From Anaerostipes rhamnosivorans (GTDB lineage: Bacteria; Bacillota; Clostridia; Lachnospirales; Lachnospiraceae): DNA of 64,000 nt. Below the pieces are notes generated by a model. That model was not told where the DNA came from, made no database searches, and saw nothing but the letters and a program-made list of their open reading frames with translations. Shown here in pieces: positions 1 to 8,349 of the stretch. Position 1 is the stretch's first letter, and each line of letters opens with the position of its first letter. Location: NCBI RefSeq assembly GCF_005280655.1, contig NZ_CP040058.1, positions 591,001 to 655,000 of the forward strand, written 5' to 3'. Made by a program: the position numbers and the translations under genes.

Positions 1-2
1 CA

Positions 3-944
3 GTAAAAATACATACTTTTGAGGACTTTATGAAGGCTTACCTTCAGGAGCTGGATGCCGCTATCGAGGCAGACCGGCAGGAGGCGGCGGAGAAGAGCGC
101 CAATATGGCTGGGAGGTGTTATGATCCGTTTTCTTCCATTTTCATTGACGGCTGTCTGGAGAGCGGAAAAGATATGCTGCAGAACGGCAGTGAGTGTCCG
201 GTGCACTGGTCTGTGTATGCCTACGGCATCGGTACGGCGGCGGATTCTCTGTGCGCTGTGAAGAAATTTGTTTTTGAAAAAGGAACTGTGACACTGGAGC
301 AATTAAACAAAGCATTAAAGGCTGATTTTGCAGGGTATGAAATGCTCCGGATTATGCTGGACCGCCAGACTCCGGCTTACGGCAACGGAATCGAAGAGGT
401 GGACAGTATTGCAGATATGGTGCTCACCCATTTTTCAAAGGCGGTTCTAAAACTGAATAAACTTTCGGATCGGGATAAATTCGTCTCTACGCTCTTTGGC
501 TATTTTTTTCATATTTATCACGGAGAGATCGCGGGGGCGACCCCAAATGGGAGACATAAAGGAGAACCGTTCAGTGATAGTATGGGGCCGGGACAGGGAA
601 AAGATGCCAAGGGCCCTACCAGGCTGTTGAACTCAGTTGTACGTTTGGACAGCCAGTATGTCACAGGAGGATATGCACTGAATTTTAAACTGAATCCGTC
701 CATTTTAAATGATCCTAAGGGGAAACAGGCGGTGGTCAGTCTGCTGAAGACCTATATTGCCTCCGGTGGTCCCCAGATCCAGGTTTACACAACCAATCTG
801 GAGGACATAAAGGATGCCCAGATACATCCGGAAAAACACAGGGATCTGATCGTGCGGGTAGGCGGATACTGTGAGTTCTTTGTCAATCTGGACAGAGTTC
901 TGCAGAATGAGATCATCAACCGGACAATGTACGGGGAAGGATAA
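3..944 (+). CDS. Glycyl radical enzyme, C-terminal part (5' end outside window)
   Basis: The frame is open to the left edge, so only the last ~313 residues of a protein whose family is usually ~780-850 residues are present. The family generates a protein glycyl radical and catalyses radical dehydration, C-C or C-X lyase reactions in the anaerobic cytosol. Visible are the conserved ATPNGR loop typical of pyruvate formate-lyase-like enzymes and the glycyl radical motif RVGGYC near the C-terminus; the radical glycine is encoded at 864-866. The catalytic cysteine normally lies further upstream and appears to be outside the window. The activase gene begins 3 bp downstream, so the two are cotranscribed. 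The Cys after Gly-Tyr (family mostly Ser or Ala) and the adjacent PTS suggest a specialised substrate rather than pyruvate. Substrate not assignable from this fragment. Confidence 0.93.
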   Translation, partial: VKIHTFEDFMKAYLQELDAAIEADRQEAAEKSANMAGRCYDPFSSIFIDGCLESGKDMLQNGSECPVHWSVYAYGIGTAADSLCAVKKFVFEKGTVTLEQLNKALKADFAGYEMLRIMLDRQTPAYGNGIEEVDSIADMVLTHFSKAVLKLNKLSDRDKFVSTLFGYFFHIYHGEIAGATPNGRHKGEPFSDSMGPGQGKDAKGPTRLLNSVVRLDSQYVTGGYALNFKLNPSILNDPKGKQAVVSLLKTYIASGGPQIQVYTTNLEDIKDAQIHPEKHRDLIVRVGGYCEFFVNLDRVLQNEIINRTMYGEG

Positions 945-947
945 AAT

Positions 948-1823
948 ATGAAAAAAGAAATCAAGGGACTGGTTTTTGGGATACAGCATTTTTCCATCCA
1001 TGACGGTGAGGGAATCCGCAGCAATGTCTTTTTAAAAGGATGCCCTCTGCGGTGCCTTTGGTGCCATAATCCCGAAGGAATTTCCACCAGGATGGAACTG
1101 CAGTACTTTGAGAACCGCTGCCGCCGGTGCGGCAGGTGCAGGGAAGTATTCAAAGATTTAAAGGCAGTATCAGGAGAACCAGACAGCATAAAAGAAAGGT
1201 TTGCCGAAAACTGTCCGTACGGCGCTCTGGAGTTGGTGGGAAGTTATATGACAGCAGATGAGGTGCTTTATGAGGTGCGGGAGGATCAGGCGTTCTTTTG
1301 CACAAGCGGAGGGGGGATCACCCTGTCTGGGGGAGAGCCGATGATGCAGACAGACTTTGCCCTGGAATTGCTCAAGAAATCAAAAGAGGCAGGGTTATCG
1401 ACGGCAATGGAGACCAGCGGTTATTCGGACCAGAAGAATTATGAACGGATATATCCTTATGTAGACGAGTTTTTATGGGACTTCAAAGAGACAGACAGAA
1501 GAAGGCATAAAGAATTGACAGGCGCAGATAACCGGAGGATCTTGGACAATTTAAAATTTCTCTGTGAAAAAGGCGCGTCTGTCACGCTGAGATGCCCGGT
1601 GATCCCAGGGGCTAATGATACCAAGGAGCACTTTCAGGGAATTGCAGATCTTCTGAACCGGATGGACGGCCTAAATGGCTGGGAGCTCATGCCCTATCAC
1701 TGTCTGGGTACAGCAAAAGAGAAACGGCTGGGAGAGAGCAATGGAAGAGAATTCAGTGTTCCCTCCCAAGAAACGGTAAGTCAGTGGAAAGAAAAAATCA
1801 TCAAGTATCAGCGGAAAGCTTAA
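948..1823 (+). CDS. Glycyl radical enzyme activating enzyme (radical SAM)
   Basis: This radical SAM protein of 291 residues would install the glycyl radical in the enzyme encoded immediately upstream. The SAM cluster motif CxxxCxxC is at C32, C36 and C39 (GCPLRCLWC), followed by the GGEP SAM-binding motif near residue 126. A ferredoxin-like insert carries C58, C61, C64 and C89, enough for one extra 4Fe-4S cluster. Many activases of this type have two such clusters, so this is a reduced insert. The start ATG lies 3 bp after the enzyme stop, and a GGAAGG ribosome site sits inside the end of the upstream gene. Function is confident; substrate pairing rests on adjacency. Confidence 0.95.
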   Translation: MKKEIKGLVFGIQHFSIHDGEGIRSNVFLKGCPLRCLWCHNPEGISTRMELQYFENRCRRCGRCREVFKDLKAVSGEPDSIKERFAENCPYGALELVGSYMTADEVLYEVREDQAFFCTSGGGITLSGGEPMMQTDFALELLKKSKEAGLSTAMETSGYSDQKNYERIYPYVDEFLWDFKETDRRRHKELTGADNRRILDNLKFLCEKGASVTLRCPVIPGANDTKEHFQGIADLLNRMDGLNGWELMPYHCLGTAKEKRLGESNGREFSVPSQETVSQWKEKIIKYQRKA

Positions 1824-1906
1824 GGCTGTTTTACAGCAGCAGGCGAACACCAGAATTAGTGTGAAAGAAATTATAGCCACATCAATGAAAAAGTGTGCAT
1901 TTTGTC

Positions 1907-1935
1907 TTGACAGAAGGATTCGGGACCGATATAAT
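1907..1935 (+). promoter_or_regulatory. Consensus sigma-A promoter of the first PTS operon
   Basis: TTGACA at 1907-1912, a 17-bp spacer, then TATAAT at 1930-1935: both hexamers are perfect consensus. It lies between the activase stop and the EIIA gene at 2016, so the PTS genes have their own start in addition to any readthrough. A promoter this strong next to a SorC-type regulator gene implies repression or a required repressor site nearby. Confidence 0.85.
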
Positions 1936-2015
1936 AAGATCATAAAGAACATAATCACACATAGGTGAAATAATGAACAAAAGTGTATGTGAAAACAAAA
2001 TAGGAGGGAATTATT

Positions 2016-2471
2016 TTGAAGGTTTACAGACAGGAAAAACTAAACCAGGATCTGCCGGGGATCATTTTGTTAAGCCACGGTCCGTTTGCGGTCTCACTGG
2101 TGGAAACAGCACAGATGATTTTTGGAGACAGTGAAAACATTGCTGCATTTTCTCTGGAAGCGGGGGACGACATTGACAAGTACAGGGAAGCTTTTGTGGA
2201 CATGATAGAAAAGTTTCCAAAAGGCAGCCTGATCATGGTGGATCTGTTCGGGGGAACCCCGTGCAACCAGGTGATGAGATACATACAGGAGACAGGAAAG
2301 GTGCTGGAAGTTGCCGCGGGTATGAATTTACCGATGCTGATCAATGCGGTCATGTCCAGAGAAGAGCTTGCAGGAAAAGACTTCAGCACAGACACAGTGG
2401 AAAACGGGAAGAAGGGAATCTTCAGAATCGATGTGGAAGGATTCCTTCATGATGACGATGAAGATGAGTAA
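2016..2471 (+). CDS. PTS mannose-family EIIA component
   Basis: This cytosolic phosphocarrier of 151 residues accepts phosphate from HPr and passes it to EIIB. The ManX-type fold is recognisable: the phosphorylated His is H21 in LLSHGPFA, followed by the MVDLFGGTPCN segment typical of mannose-family EIIA. The start is TTG at 2016, placed 6 bp after GGAGGG; no ATG fits better. The C-terminus is acidic (DDDEDE). It is the first gene after the promoter at 1907 and is followed by EIIB (31 bp gap) and the EIIC-EIID gene, an operon order normal for this family. Confidence 0.93.
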   Translation: MKVYRQEKLNQDLPGIILLSHGPFAVSLVETAQMIFGDSENIAAFSLEAGDDIDKYREAFVDMIEKFPKGSLIMVDLFGGTPCNQVMRYIQETGKVLEVAAGMNLPMLINAVMSREELAGKDFSTDTVENGKKGIFRIDVEGFLHDDDEDE

Positions 2472-2502
2472 TCATTCATAAGAATAGAAAAGGAGAGAGC
2501 TT

Positions 2503-3000
2503 ATGGCAAAGAAATTAGCAGTGAGGGTGGATGACAGATTAATCCACGGACAGGTGGTAACTCAGTGGGTCAATGTCTTTAAGGCACAGCATATTGTCGT
2601 CATAGACAACAATGTGGCAAAAGACAAGATGCAGAAAAGTGTCTTAAAGTTTGCGGCACCCCCGGATATCAAAGTCAGTATTTTCTCTGTGGACAAAGCC
2701 GTGGAAGCCTGGGAGAAAAACCAGTTCGGTTCAAAAAATGTGTTTGTACTTTTCCGGGATGTAAAACAGATTGCCGAACTGCAGGAGAAGGGCGTGTCTT
2801 TTGAAGAGATCACCATCGGACAGATGGCCATTATCAATGACAGAAAGCAGATCTACAAACAGGTGGGACTGTCAGAGAGTGAGGCACAGACTTTATTTGA
2901 CATCGAGAGGTCCGGAGTGAAACTGTACTTCCAGATGCAGCCTACGGATAAAAAGGAATCCTTGGAGATCATGAGAAAAACATTTCCGGATCTTAACTAA
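2503..3000 (+). CDS. PTS mannose/fructose/sorbose-family EIIB component
   Basis: This cytosolic sugar-phosphorylating subunit of 165 residues is of normal length for the family. The signature VRVDDRLIHGQV places the phosphorylated histidine at H15. It receives phosphate from the EIIA encoded just upstream and transfers it to sugar bound by the EIIC-EIID membrane pair. An AAGGAGAG ribosome site precedes the ATG. The sugar specificity cannot be read from sequence; the glycyl radical pair upstream suggests the product may be a radical enzyme substrate. Confidence 0.94.
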   Translation: MAKKLAVRVDDRLIHGQVVTQWVNVFKAQHIVVIDNNVAKDKMQKSVLKFAAPPDIKVSIFSVDKAVEAWEKNQFGSKNVFVLFRDVKQIAELQEKGVSFEEITIGQMAIINDRKQIYKQVGLSESEAQTLFDIERSGVKLYFQMQPTDKKESLEIMRKTFPDLN

Positions 3001-3026
3001 TTTATTTACATAGGAGGAGAGAAACT

Positions 3027-4638
3027 ATGACGATTACAATTTTACAGGCTGTGCTGCTTGGACTATTCTGCGGTATCGCAAAGTGCTGTGTTCCCTATAC
3101 AGCTGGTGCTTTTATGTTCAACACGGTCATTTTCAACGCAGTGGTTGTGGGAGCGGTACTTGGAGACATGCCTCAGGCCATGATCATCGGGGCATCCCTG
3201 CAGCTGATCTACCTAGGGGTGATCTCAGCAGGCGGAAACCAGCCGTCAGATCCGTGTCTGGCAGCCTATATCGCGATCCCGGTGGCTATGGCTTCCGGAC
3301 TGAATACAACAGCGGCAGTTGCCCTGGCTGTGCCAGTGGGACTGCTGGGAGCGCAGATCACCAACTTGATCTATTTGATGGCAGGATTCTTTGCGCAGAA
3401 GGGAGATAAGTTTGTATCGGAAGGAAATGCGGCGGGCATGACCAGATGGTCCGTTATCTATTGTGCAATCGCGAGGATCATCTGTTTCGGAGTTCCGGTG
3501 GCAGTGGCACTGTACTTCGGAAGCGGAGCCCTTCAGGGAGTATTGGACAATATACCGGCAGCAGTGACCAATGGTTTATCTGCCATGGGGGCATGCCTTC
3601 CGGCGGTTGGATTTGCTATCATCGCAAACCTGATCTCCAAACCAAAGTATATCCCTTTTTTCTTTGCAGGATTTTTCTTAATACAGTATACGAAAATCGG
3701 GACAATTCCTCTTTTGATGGTAGGAGGTTTCCTGACATTCCTCTATATCACGTTCAAAGCAAATGATTTTCAGGGAGAGCGGGATGAGGACGATGAAGAC
3801 GATGACGATGAGGAAGAGGAGGCAGTGGAGAAACTGCTGAGCAAGAAGGACATCTTAAAATCATGGCTTATTTGGTGGTTTAGCGCGGAAACCTGCCACA
3901 GCTTTGAGAGAATGCAGGCTCCAAGCTTTTGTACATCCTTAGTTCCGGCACTGAAAAAGTTTTATCCGGGAGAAGAAAATAAACCCCGTTACATTGAAGC
4001 ACTGAAAAGAAACATGACATTCTTTAACACAGAGGCACACTGGGGCGGCGGACCGATCCTGGGACTCACACTGGCACTGGAAGAAAAGAAATCCCGAAAC
4101 TATGAGGCAATCCCAGGTGAGGTTATCATGAACCTGAAAACCGGACTGATGGGACCTCTGGCCGGTATCGGAGATACGATCTCATGGTCAACCCTGATGT
4201 ACCTGCTCATCGGTTTATTCCTTCCGCTGGCGAAAAAAGGGAATCCGGCCGATCGTACTGTTGACGGTTATCTGCTTTGGAATCGGATATTTCCTGACAC
4301 AGAAATGTTACACCTTCGGTTATTCTTTTGCTGAGAACATGCTGAAATCCGGTTTGGTCAACAAGATCATCGCAGGGGCCAGTATTTTAGGATTGTTTAT
4401 GATGGGCGGACTCGCATCCACTTATGTGACAGTATCCACACCGGTGAAGTTCGTCACAAGTGCATATACCACAACCCTTCAGTCAATTTTTGATTCTATT
4501 ATTCCGGGTCTGCTTCCGCTGATCGTAGTGCTCTGCGTATGGGGATACCTGTCTAAGGTGAAAAGAAATTATTTCGCGGCGACATTGGGGGTTACAATAG
4601 TCTCTTTAGTATTGGGATGCTTAGGAGTCATTATTTAA
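3027..4638 (+). CDS. PTS mannose-family EIIC-EIID fusion, frameshifted
   Basis: One reading frame from 3027 encodes an entire EIIC (about residues 1-245, hydrophobic, PTS_EIIC type), an acidic linker of Asp and Glu (encoded about 3783-3827) and then EIID beginning at KLLSKKDILKSW. EIIC and EIID are normally separate genes. The first frame ends at 4334, but EIID homology continues from about 4245 to 4638 in the next frame (VICFGIGYFLTQ onward, ending in the usual hydrophobic tail). Removing one base restores a 536-residue fusion; the A6 run at 4233-4238 is the simplest site. It could be a sequencing error, a real mutation or a slippage switch. Together with the two genes upstream it would make a complete EIIABCD permease. 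Confidence 0.85.
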
Positions 4639-4653
4639 TCCGACAGGGGATGA

Positions 4654-4714
4654 GTTATTCACCACTATTTCCGTCGCACTTTTGAAATGCGCTCCTCCAA
4701 TAGTGGTAAATAAC
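4654..4714. repeat. 61-bp stem-loop element, copy 1
   Basis: The 16-bp arms GTTATTCACCACTATT (4654-4669) and its complement with one mismatch (4699-4714) flank a 29-base loop. It begins 15 bp after the EIID stop, so it may terminate the PTS transcript, but there is no T-run. Copy 2, in opposite orientation, lies 57 bp further on with the same arm and loop lengths and a related loop. Confidence 0.8.
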
Positions 4715-4771
4715 TTTCAAAAAGTGTCACCTTTGTTTTAACAGAAGCCCTTCTCCAGCAGACATTACGTC

Positions 4772-4832
4772 CATTTTCTACATGATTGGAGTGAGGCATT
4801 CTAAGAGCCGAACGGAAATCATGTGGAAAATG
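4772..4832. repeat. 61-bp stem-loop element, copy 2 (inverted)
   Basis: Arms CATTTTCTACATGATT (4772-4787) and AATCATGTGGAAAATG (4817-4832) pair with one G-T wobble and enclose a 29-base loop. Read on the minus strand, the loop begins TCCGT and ends CTCC with an internal AATGC, as in copy 1; 19 of 29 loop positions agree while the arms differ but keep pairing. This indicates a structured family rather than chance palindromes. Confidence 0.8.
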
Positions 4833-4929
4833 TCATACCACAGGGCACACCGTATTTTATGCCCTTTCAGGGCTTGGCGCGCTCTGCGCGATAAGGTATA
4901 CTAGATTTATAGATTTTAAGCAGAAAGGC
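4833..4929 (+). promoter_or_regulatory. Upstream region of the SorC regulator with small hairpins
   Basis: AGGGCA at 4842 pairs with TGCCCT at 4860, and CGCGC-TCT-GCGCG (4878-4890) forms a tight hairpin. A TATACT -10-like hexamer follows at 4897-4902 without a clear -35. The dyads could be an operator for the regulator encoded just downstream; this is inference. Confidence 0.4.
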
Positions 4930-4938
4930 GTGGGCAAA

Positions 4939-5910
4939 TTGAGAGAAGAAAGATTCATCATTAAAGTGGTAGAGATGCACTATAAACAGGGAATGTCACA
5001 GCTGGAGATAGGAAAAAAGCTGAATGTTTCGAGGACAACTATATCAAGGACCCTGGCACAGGCCAGAAAAGAAGGATATGTACAGATCAAGATCAACTAT
5101 CCAGAAGGGGCCATGACAAGTACAGAGACGATCCTGGAACAGAAGTTTAATTTAAAAGAGGCAGTGATCGCCTGTGTAAAAGATGGTGATGACCTCAGTG
5201 ATGAAATTGCTTTTTACGCTTCCGACTATATATTGAGAACATTGAAAAATCATATGACACTGGCCCTGACACGGGGGGTTACCCTTCAGAAGACGGTAGA
5301 GTGCCTGGCAAAGGACGTGAGATTAAGATTCCTCAAGGTGGACGATGTAAATGTTGTGCCGCTGATGGCGACCACCAACATTCCGCCCACTGCGGAGAAA
5401 TCCTACCGGCTGGCTTATTCCAATTACCTGATCGATGAGGTGGCAAGGATCATCAACGGCAATGGCTACCAGCTTCTGGCGCCTCAGTATGTGACTTCAT
5501 CGGAGGTGAAAGAGCATTTTCTCAATGAAGCCAGTGTAAAAGAGGTGCTGGACCTGGCAAAATCTGCAGATGTCGCAGTGATGGGAATCGGAACCGTCAA
5601 CCAGAATTCCGCCATCATCAATGCGAAGCTCATACCAGTGGAAGAATTTGAGCGGATGCAGGAAAAGGGCGGTACCGGAGAGATCCTCTCCCATGTGATC
5701 AACAAAGACGGCAATCTGATCGAAGACGATTTTGAGGGCAGGCTGATCAGTTTAAGCCTGGAGGACCTTAAAAAGATACCGATCCGCGTTGGTGTGGCAT
5801 ATGGCATGGAGAAGAAGGATGCGATCTTAAGTGTCTTAAAAGGCCAGCTGATCAACGTTCTTATCACAGATGATAATGTGGCGGAGTATCTGGCAAAAGT
5901 AAAACTTTAA
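4939..5910 (+). CDS. SorC/DeoR-type sugar-binding transcriptional regulator
   Basis: The protein has ~323 residues with an N-terminal helix-turn-helix (about residues 15-45, SQLEIGKKLNVSRTTISRTL) and a sugar-phosphate-binding SorC domain. The family senses phosphorylated sugars and controls adjacent transport operons, so it probably regulates the PTS operon at 2016-4638. Start choice: an in-frame GTG at 4930 is only 1 bp from AAAGG, whereas TTG at 4939 is 10 bp from it and keeps the whole domain, so I chose the TTG. It ends at a strong terminator. Confidence 0.88.
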   Translation: MREERFIIKVVEMHYKQGMSQLEIGKKLNVSRTTISRTLAQARKEGYVQIKINYPEGAMTSTETILEQKFNLKEAVIACVKDGDDLSDEIAFYASDYILRTLKNHMTLALTRGVTLQKTVECLAKDVRLRFLKVDDVNVVPLMATTNIPPTAEKSYRLAYSNYLIDEVARIINGNGYQLLAPQYVTSSEVKEHFLNEASVKEVLDLAKSADVAVMGIGTVNQNSAIINAKLIPVEEFERMQEKGGTGEILSHVINKDGNLIEDDFEGRLISLSLEDLKKIPIRVGVAYGMEKKDAILSVLKGQLINVLITDDNVAEYLAKVKL

Positions 5911-5916
5911 ACTATA

Positions 5917-5952
5917 AAATCCCAAAGGAAAATGTTCTTTGGGATTTTTTCT
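5917..5952 (+). terminator. Rho-independent terminator after the SorC gene
   Basis: AAAATCCCAAAG and CTTTGGGATTTT pair around a short loop and run into a T-rich tract. It lies 7 bp past the regulator stop and 24 bp before the hydrolase start. Confidence 0.85.
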
Positions 5953-5975
5953 TTTTTATAAGGAAAGGCAGAAAA

Positions 5976-6998
5976 ATGGAGAAGTATATCAAACATAAGA
6001 TGGAAGAGAACAGACCCCACGCGTTTGAGAAAAAAGTCATGGAGAGGGAAATGGCAAAGGGAGAGCCGAGGGTGGCAATGTTTTACCAGAAAAACCAGAT
6101 CCCGGCGGAGGATCTGGATCTGGCGGTTTTAAGGACAGAGATGAAAAGAGAAGGAGAGGATATCACAACCAGTGAGATCCAGGAGATCTCTAAGATCATT
6201 AAAGTAAAAGACCATATGATCAACATCCACATATACCGGGGAAAGGACACTGGGAAGAAAAAGAATGCAGTGTTGTTTATCCACGGAGGGGCCTTTTTTG
6301 GTGGGGATGTAAAGACCAAAAGCAACCAGTGCAGGTACCTGGCAGAGCAGGCGGAGGCAGTGGTGATCTCTCCGGAATACCGTTTGGCGCCGGAGACACC
6401 GTTTCCAGGCCCGGTGGAGGATGTGATGGGGACTCTGGACTGGATGACAGAACATACGGAAGAGTTAAAGATCAACGGGGATAAGATCGCTGTCATGGGA
6501 GAGAGCGCCGGGGGGACACTGGCTGCCAACTGCTGTCTGCGGGATGAAAAGAAGAGAATCGGGCTTGCTGTCTATATCTATGGGGCACTGGACCTGACTC
6601 CAGCGGAGAAGACACCGTATCAATGGGATTATTCAAAGTATGAGATGGATGAAAAACAGAAGGATTACATCATGAACCGGCTGTTCCGTTTTAAAGAACT
6701 GACAGATTATATGGAAGAATTATATGTGCAGAATGGTTATTCCACAAAGGATGGAGACGTGTCACCGCTCTATGCCGAAGATTTATCGAGAATGCCCAAG
6801 ACCCTGATGGTTGAGGCTGAATTCGATTACTTTAAGATATGCAATGAAGAGTTTGTCAAACGGCTCACGAAAGCGGGCAAGGATACAGAAGTGATCTTGT
6901 ATGAAGGACTGGACCACGGTTTTTTTGACCGCCTTGGATCATTGCCACAGGCGCAGGACTGTATCGACGAGATCGCCCAAAGAGTCAAAGCAATGTAA
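5976..6998 (+). CDS. Alpha/beta hydrolase (HSL-like lipase/esterase family)
   Basis: This predicted cytosolic hydrolase has 340 residues and no signal peptide. The oxyanion-hole motif HGGAFF is near residue 103, the nucleophile elbow GESAGG (Ser ~177) and the catalytic His in GLDHGFFD (~314) are in family order, with the Asp expected near VEAEFDYF. HSL-like enzymes cleave acyl or aryl esters; the natural substrate is unknown. It follows the SorC gene after a terminator, and no promoter is obvious in the 24-bp gap, so it may depend on readthrough. It might remove acyl groups from the sugar handled by the upstream PTS, but that is only contextual. Confidence 0.88.
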   Translation: MEKYIKHKMEENRPHAFEKKVMEREMAKGEPRVAMFYQKNQIPAEDLDLAVLRTEMKREGEDITTSEIQEISKIIKVKDHMINIHIYRGKDTGKKKNAVLFIHGGAFFGGDVKTKSNQCRYLAEQAEAVVISPEYRLAPETPFPGPVEDVMGTLDWMTEHTEELKINGDKIAVMGESAGGTLAANCCLRDEKKRIGLAVYIYGALDLTPAEKTPYQWDYSKYEMDEKQKDYIMNRLFRFKELTDYMEELYVQNGYSTKDGDVSPLYAEDLSRMPKTLMVEAEFDYFKICNEEFVKRLTKAGKDTEVILYEGLDHGFFDRLGSLPQAQDCIDEIAQRVKAM

Positions 6999-7002
6999 AA
7001 AA

Positions 7003-7026
7003 AGGCCTCTCATATTTGAGGGGCCT
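7003..7026. terminator. Bidirectional terminator between hydrolase and rpoN
   Basis: AGGCCTCTCA and TTGAGGGGCCT pair with A-rich sequence on the left and T-containing sequence on the right, between two convergent genes. Confidence 0.75.
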
Positions 7027-7036
7027 GCCTGCTTTC

Positions 7037-8311
7037 TTAGAGCTCTTTCCGGTCATAAGTTCCTTTGATACCCAGCTGTTCCCGGTACTTTGCAACGGTC
7101 CGTCTGGAGATGGAAATGCCCTTTTCTTTCAGAAGGGTACAGAGCTTTTGGTCGCTGTATGGTTTCCGTGGATCTTCTGATGCCACTAATTGTTTCAGGA
7201 CCGTTTTGATATCTGTACTGCTGACGGAAGCGCCGGAGCAGGGAGACGCGCCGGTAAACAGTGACCTCATGGAGACAACGCCGCATGGAAACTGAAGGTA
7301 TTTTCCTTTGATGCCGCGGCTTACCGTGGACACATGCATTTCAATATCCTCCGCCACGTCGTTCATGGTCATGGGCTTTAAGCAGCCGTGGTTCAGAAAG
7401 AAATCAGGCTGTCTTTTCAGAAGGGCTTCTGTGATCTTTAAGATTGTATGCCTGCGCTGCTCAATGCTGGCCATGAGAAAACGGCATCGCTCATATTTCT
7501 TTTGGAAATATTCCTTCAGCTCAGGGTCTTTAGTATCCTTGAGCATCTTTATGTAGTAATCATTCAGTGAATAATTTCCCACCCAGTCATCGTTCAGCTG
7601 GATCTCCCACTGGTCTTCCTGGACAGAGACAATGATATCCGGGGTGATGTACTCGGTTTTTGCAGTGGAAAACCCCTGCAGCGGCTTGGAGTTCAGATTC
7701 CGGATGATGGCAATGTTTTTCCGCACATCGGCTGTGCAGATCTTCAGGCTCCTTGAAATGGTGCTGATATGTCCAAGGGCTATGTCATCCAGATGATTCT
7801 TAATGATCTGCTCCAGGATTTCTGTCTTTTTCCCTTGGATGTCCAGCTGCTTTAACAGGCACTGGGACAGATCCCTGGAAAAAATGCCGGCGGGCTCCAG
7901 GTCGGAGAGTACCTCATAGCACCGTTTGATCTCCTTTTCAGGGATTGTGAGCAGAGTAGAAAGCTCGTGAAAAGAGATACGGAAAAAACCGCCGGAGTCC
8001 AGACAGTCAATCATAAACTTCATAGTCTGCCATTCAGCTGACGAAAAATCATTTTGGTTCAGCTGGTCCAAAAGAAAGGTTTTTACCTCCTCCGTATTTT
8101 CGGCCGGAATATCAAATGCCTGGCTGTCGGAAACGGGAGCACAAGAAGAAGGAGGGGAATAGTCCAGGATTGGATTTTCTATGTATTCATTCTGAAGGAA
8201 CTCAGATAGCTCCCCGTTGTCCAGCGACAAGATATTCAGGGACTGGATCTGAGACTGGGAAAGTTGCTGCTTTTGGTTCAGTTCCAGGTTTGTGCGGTAT
8301 GACGTATCCAA
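7037..8311 (-). CDS. rpoN: RNA polymerase sigma-54 factor
   Basis: The 424 residues match sigma-54 architecture: a Gln-rich activator-interacting N-terminus (LNQKQQLSQSQIQSLNILS), a core-binding region, a helix-turn-helix (MNDVAEDIEMHVSTVSRGI) and the RpoN box ISRRTVAKYREQ near the C-terminus, which contacts the -24 element. The start is TTG at 8311 behind AGGAGG (8 bp). It is encoded 38 bp downstream of a lone mannose-type EIIA, both read from a -24/-12 promoter at 8840-8854, so sigma-54 would drive its own gene. In Firmicutes sigma-54 serves a small regulon, often LevR-controlled PTS operons, which matches the divergent neighbour. Confidence 0.97.
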   Translation of the reverse strand: MDTSYRTNLELNQKQQLSQSQIQSLNILSLDNGELSEFLQNEYIENPILDYSPPSSCAPVSDSQAFDIPAENTEEVKTFLLDQLNQNDFSSAEWQTMKFMIDCLDSGGFFRISFHELSTLLTIPEKEIKRCYEVLSDLEPAGIFSRDLSQCLLKQLDIQGKKTEILEQIIKNHLDDIALGHISTISRSLKICTADVRKNIAIIRNLNSKPLQGFSTAKTEYITPDIIVSVQEDQWEIQLNDDWVGNYSLNDYYIKMLKDTKDPELKEYFQKKYERCRFLMASIEQRRHTILKITEALLKRQPDFFLNHGCLKPMTMNDVAEDIEMHVSTVSRGIKGKYLQFPCGVVSMRSLFTGASPCSGASVSSTDIKTVLKQLVASEDPRKPYSDQKLCTLLKEKGISISRRTVAKYREQLGIKGTYDRKEL

Positions 8312-8349
8312 AAGAAATCCCTCCTTTTCTAATATGGGATCTAAAAAAG

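Noticed and set aside
1958..1991. CACATA ... TATGTG dyad before the first PTS operon as a SorC operator
   Set aside because: The arms are only 6 bp and the flanking bases do not extend the symmetry; too weak to list.
4233..4262. Programmed -1 frameshift at the A6-G3 run in the EIIC-EIID gene
   Set aside because: The shift needed to continue EIID is +1 (or -2), the opposite direction to a slippery A AAA AAG site, and no stimulatory hairpin or stop codon context supports it. A simple indel is more likely.
4930..4938. GTG start for the SorC regulator
   Set aside because: It is 1 bp from the only ribosome site; TTG at 4939 has correct spacing.
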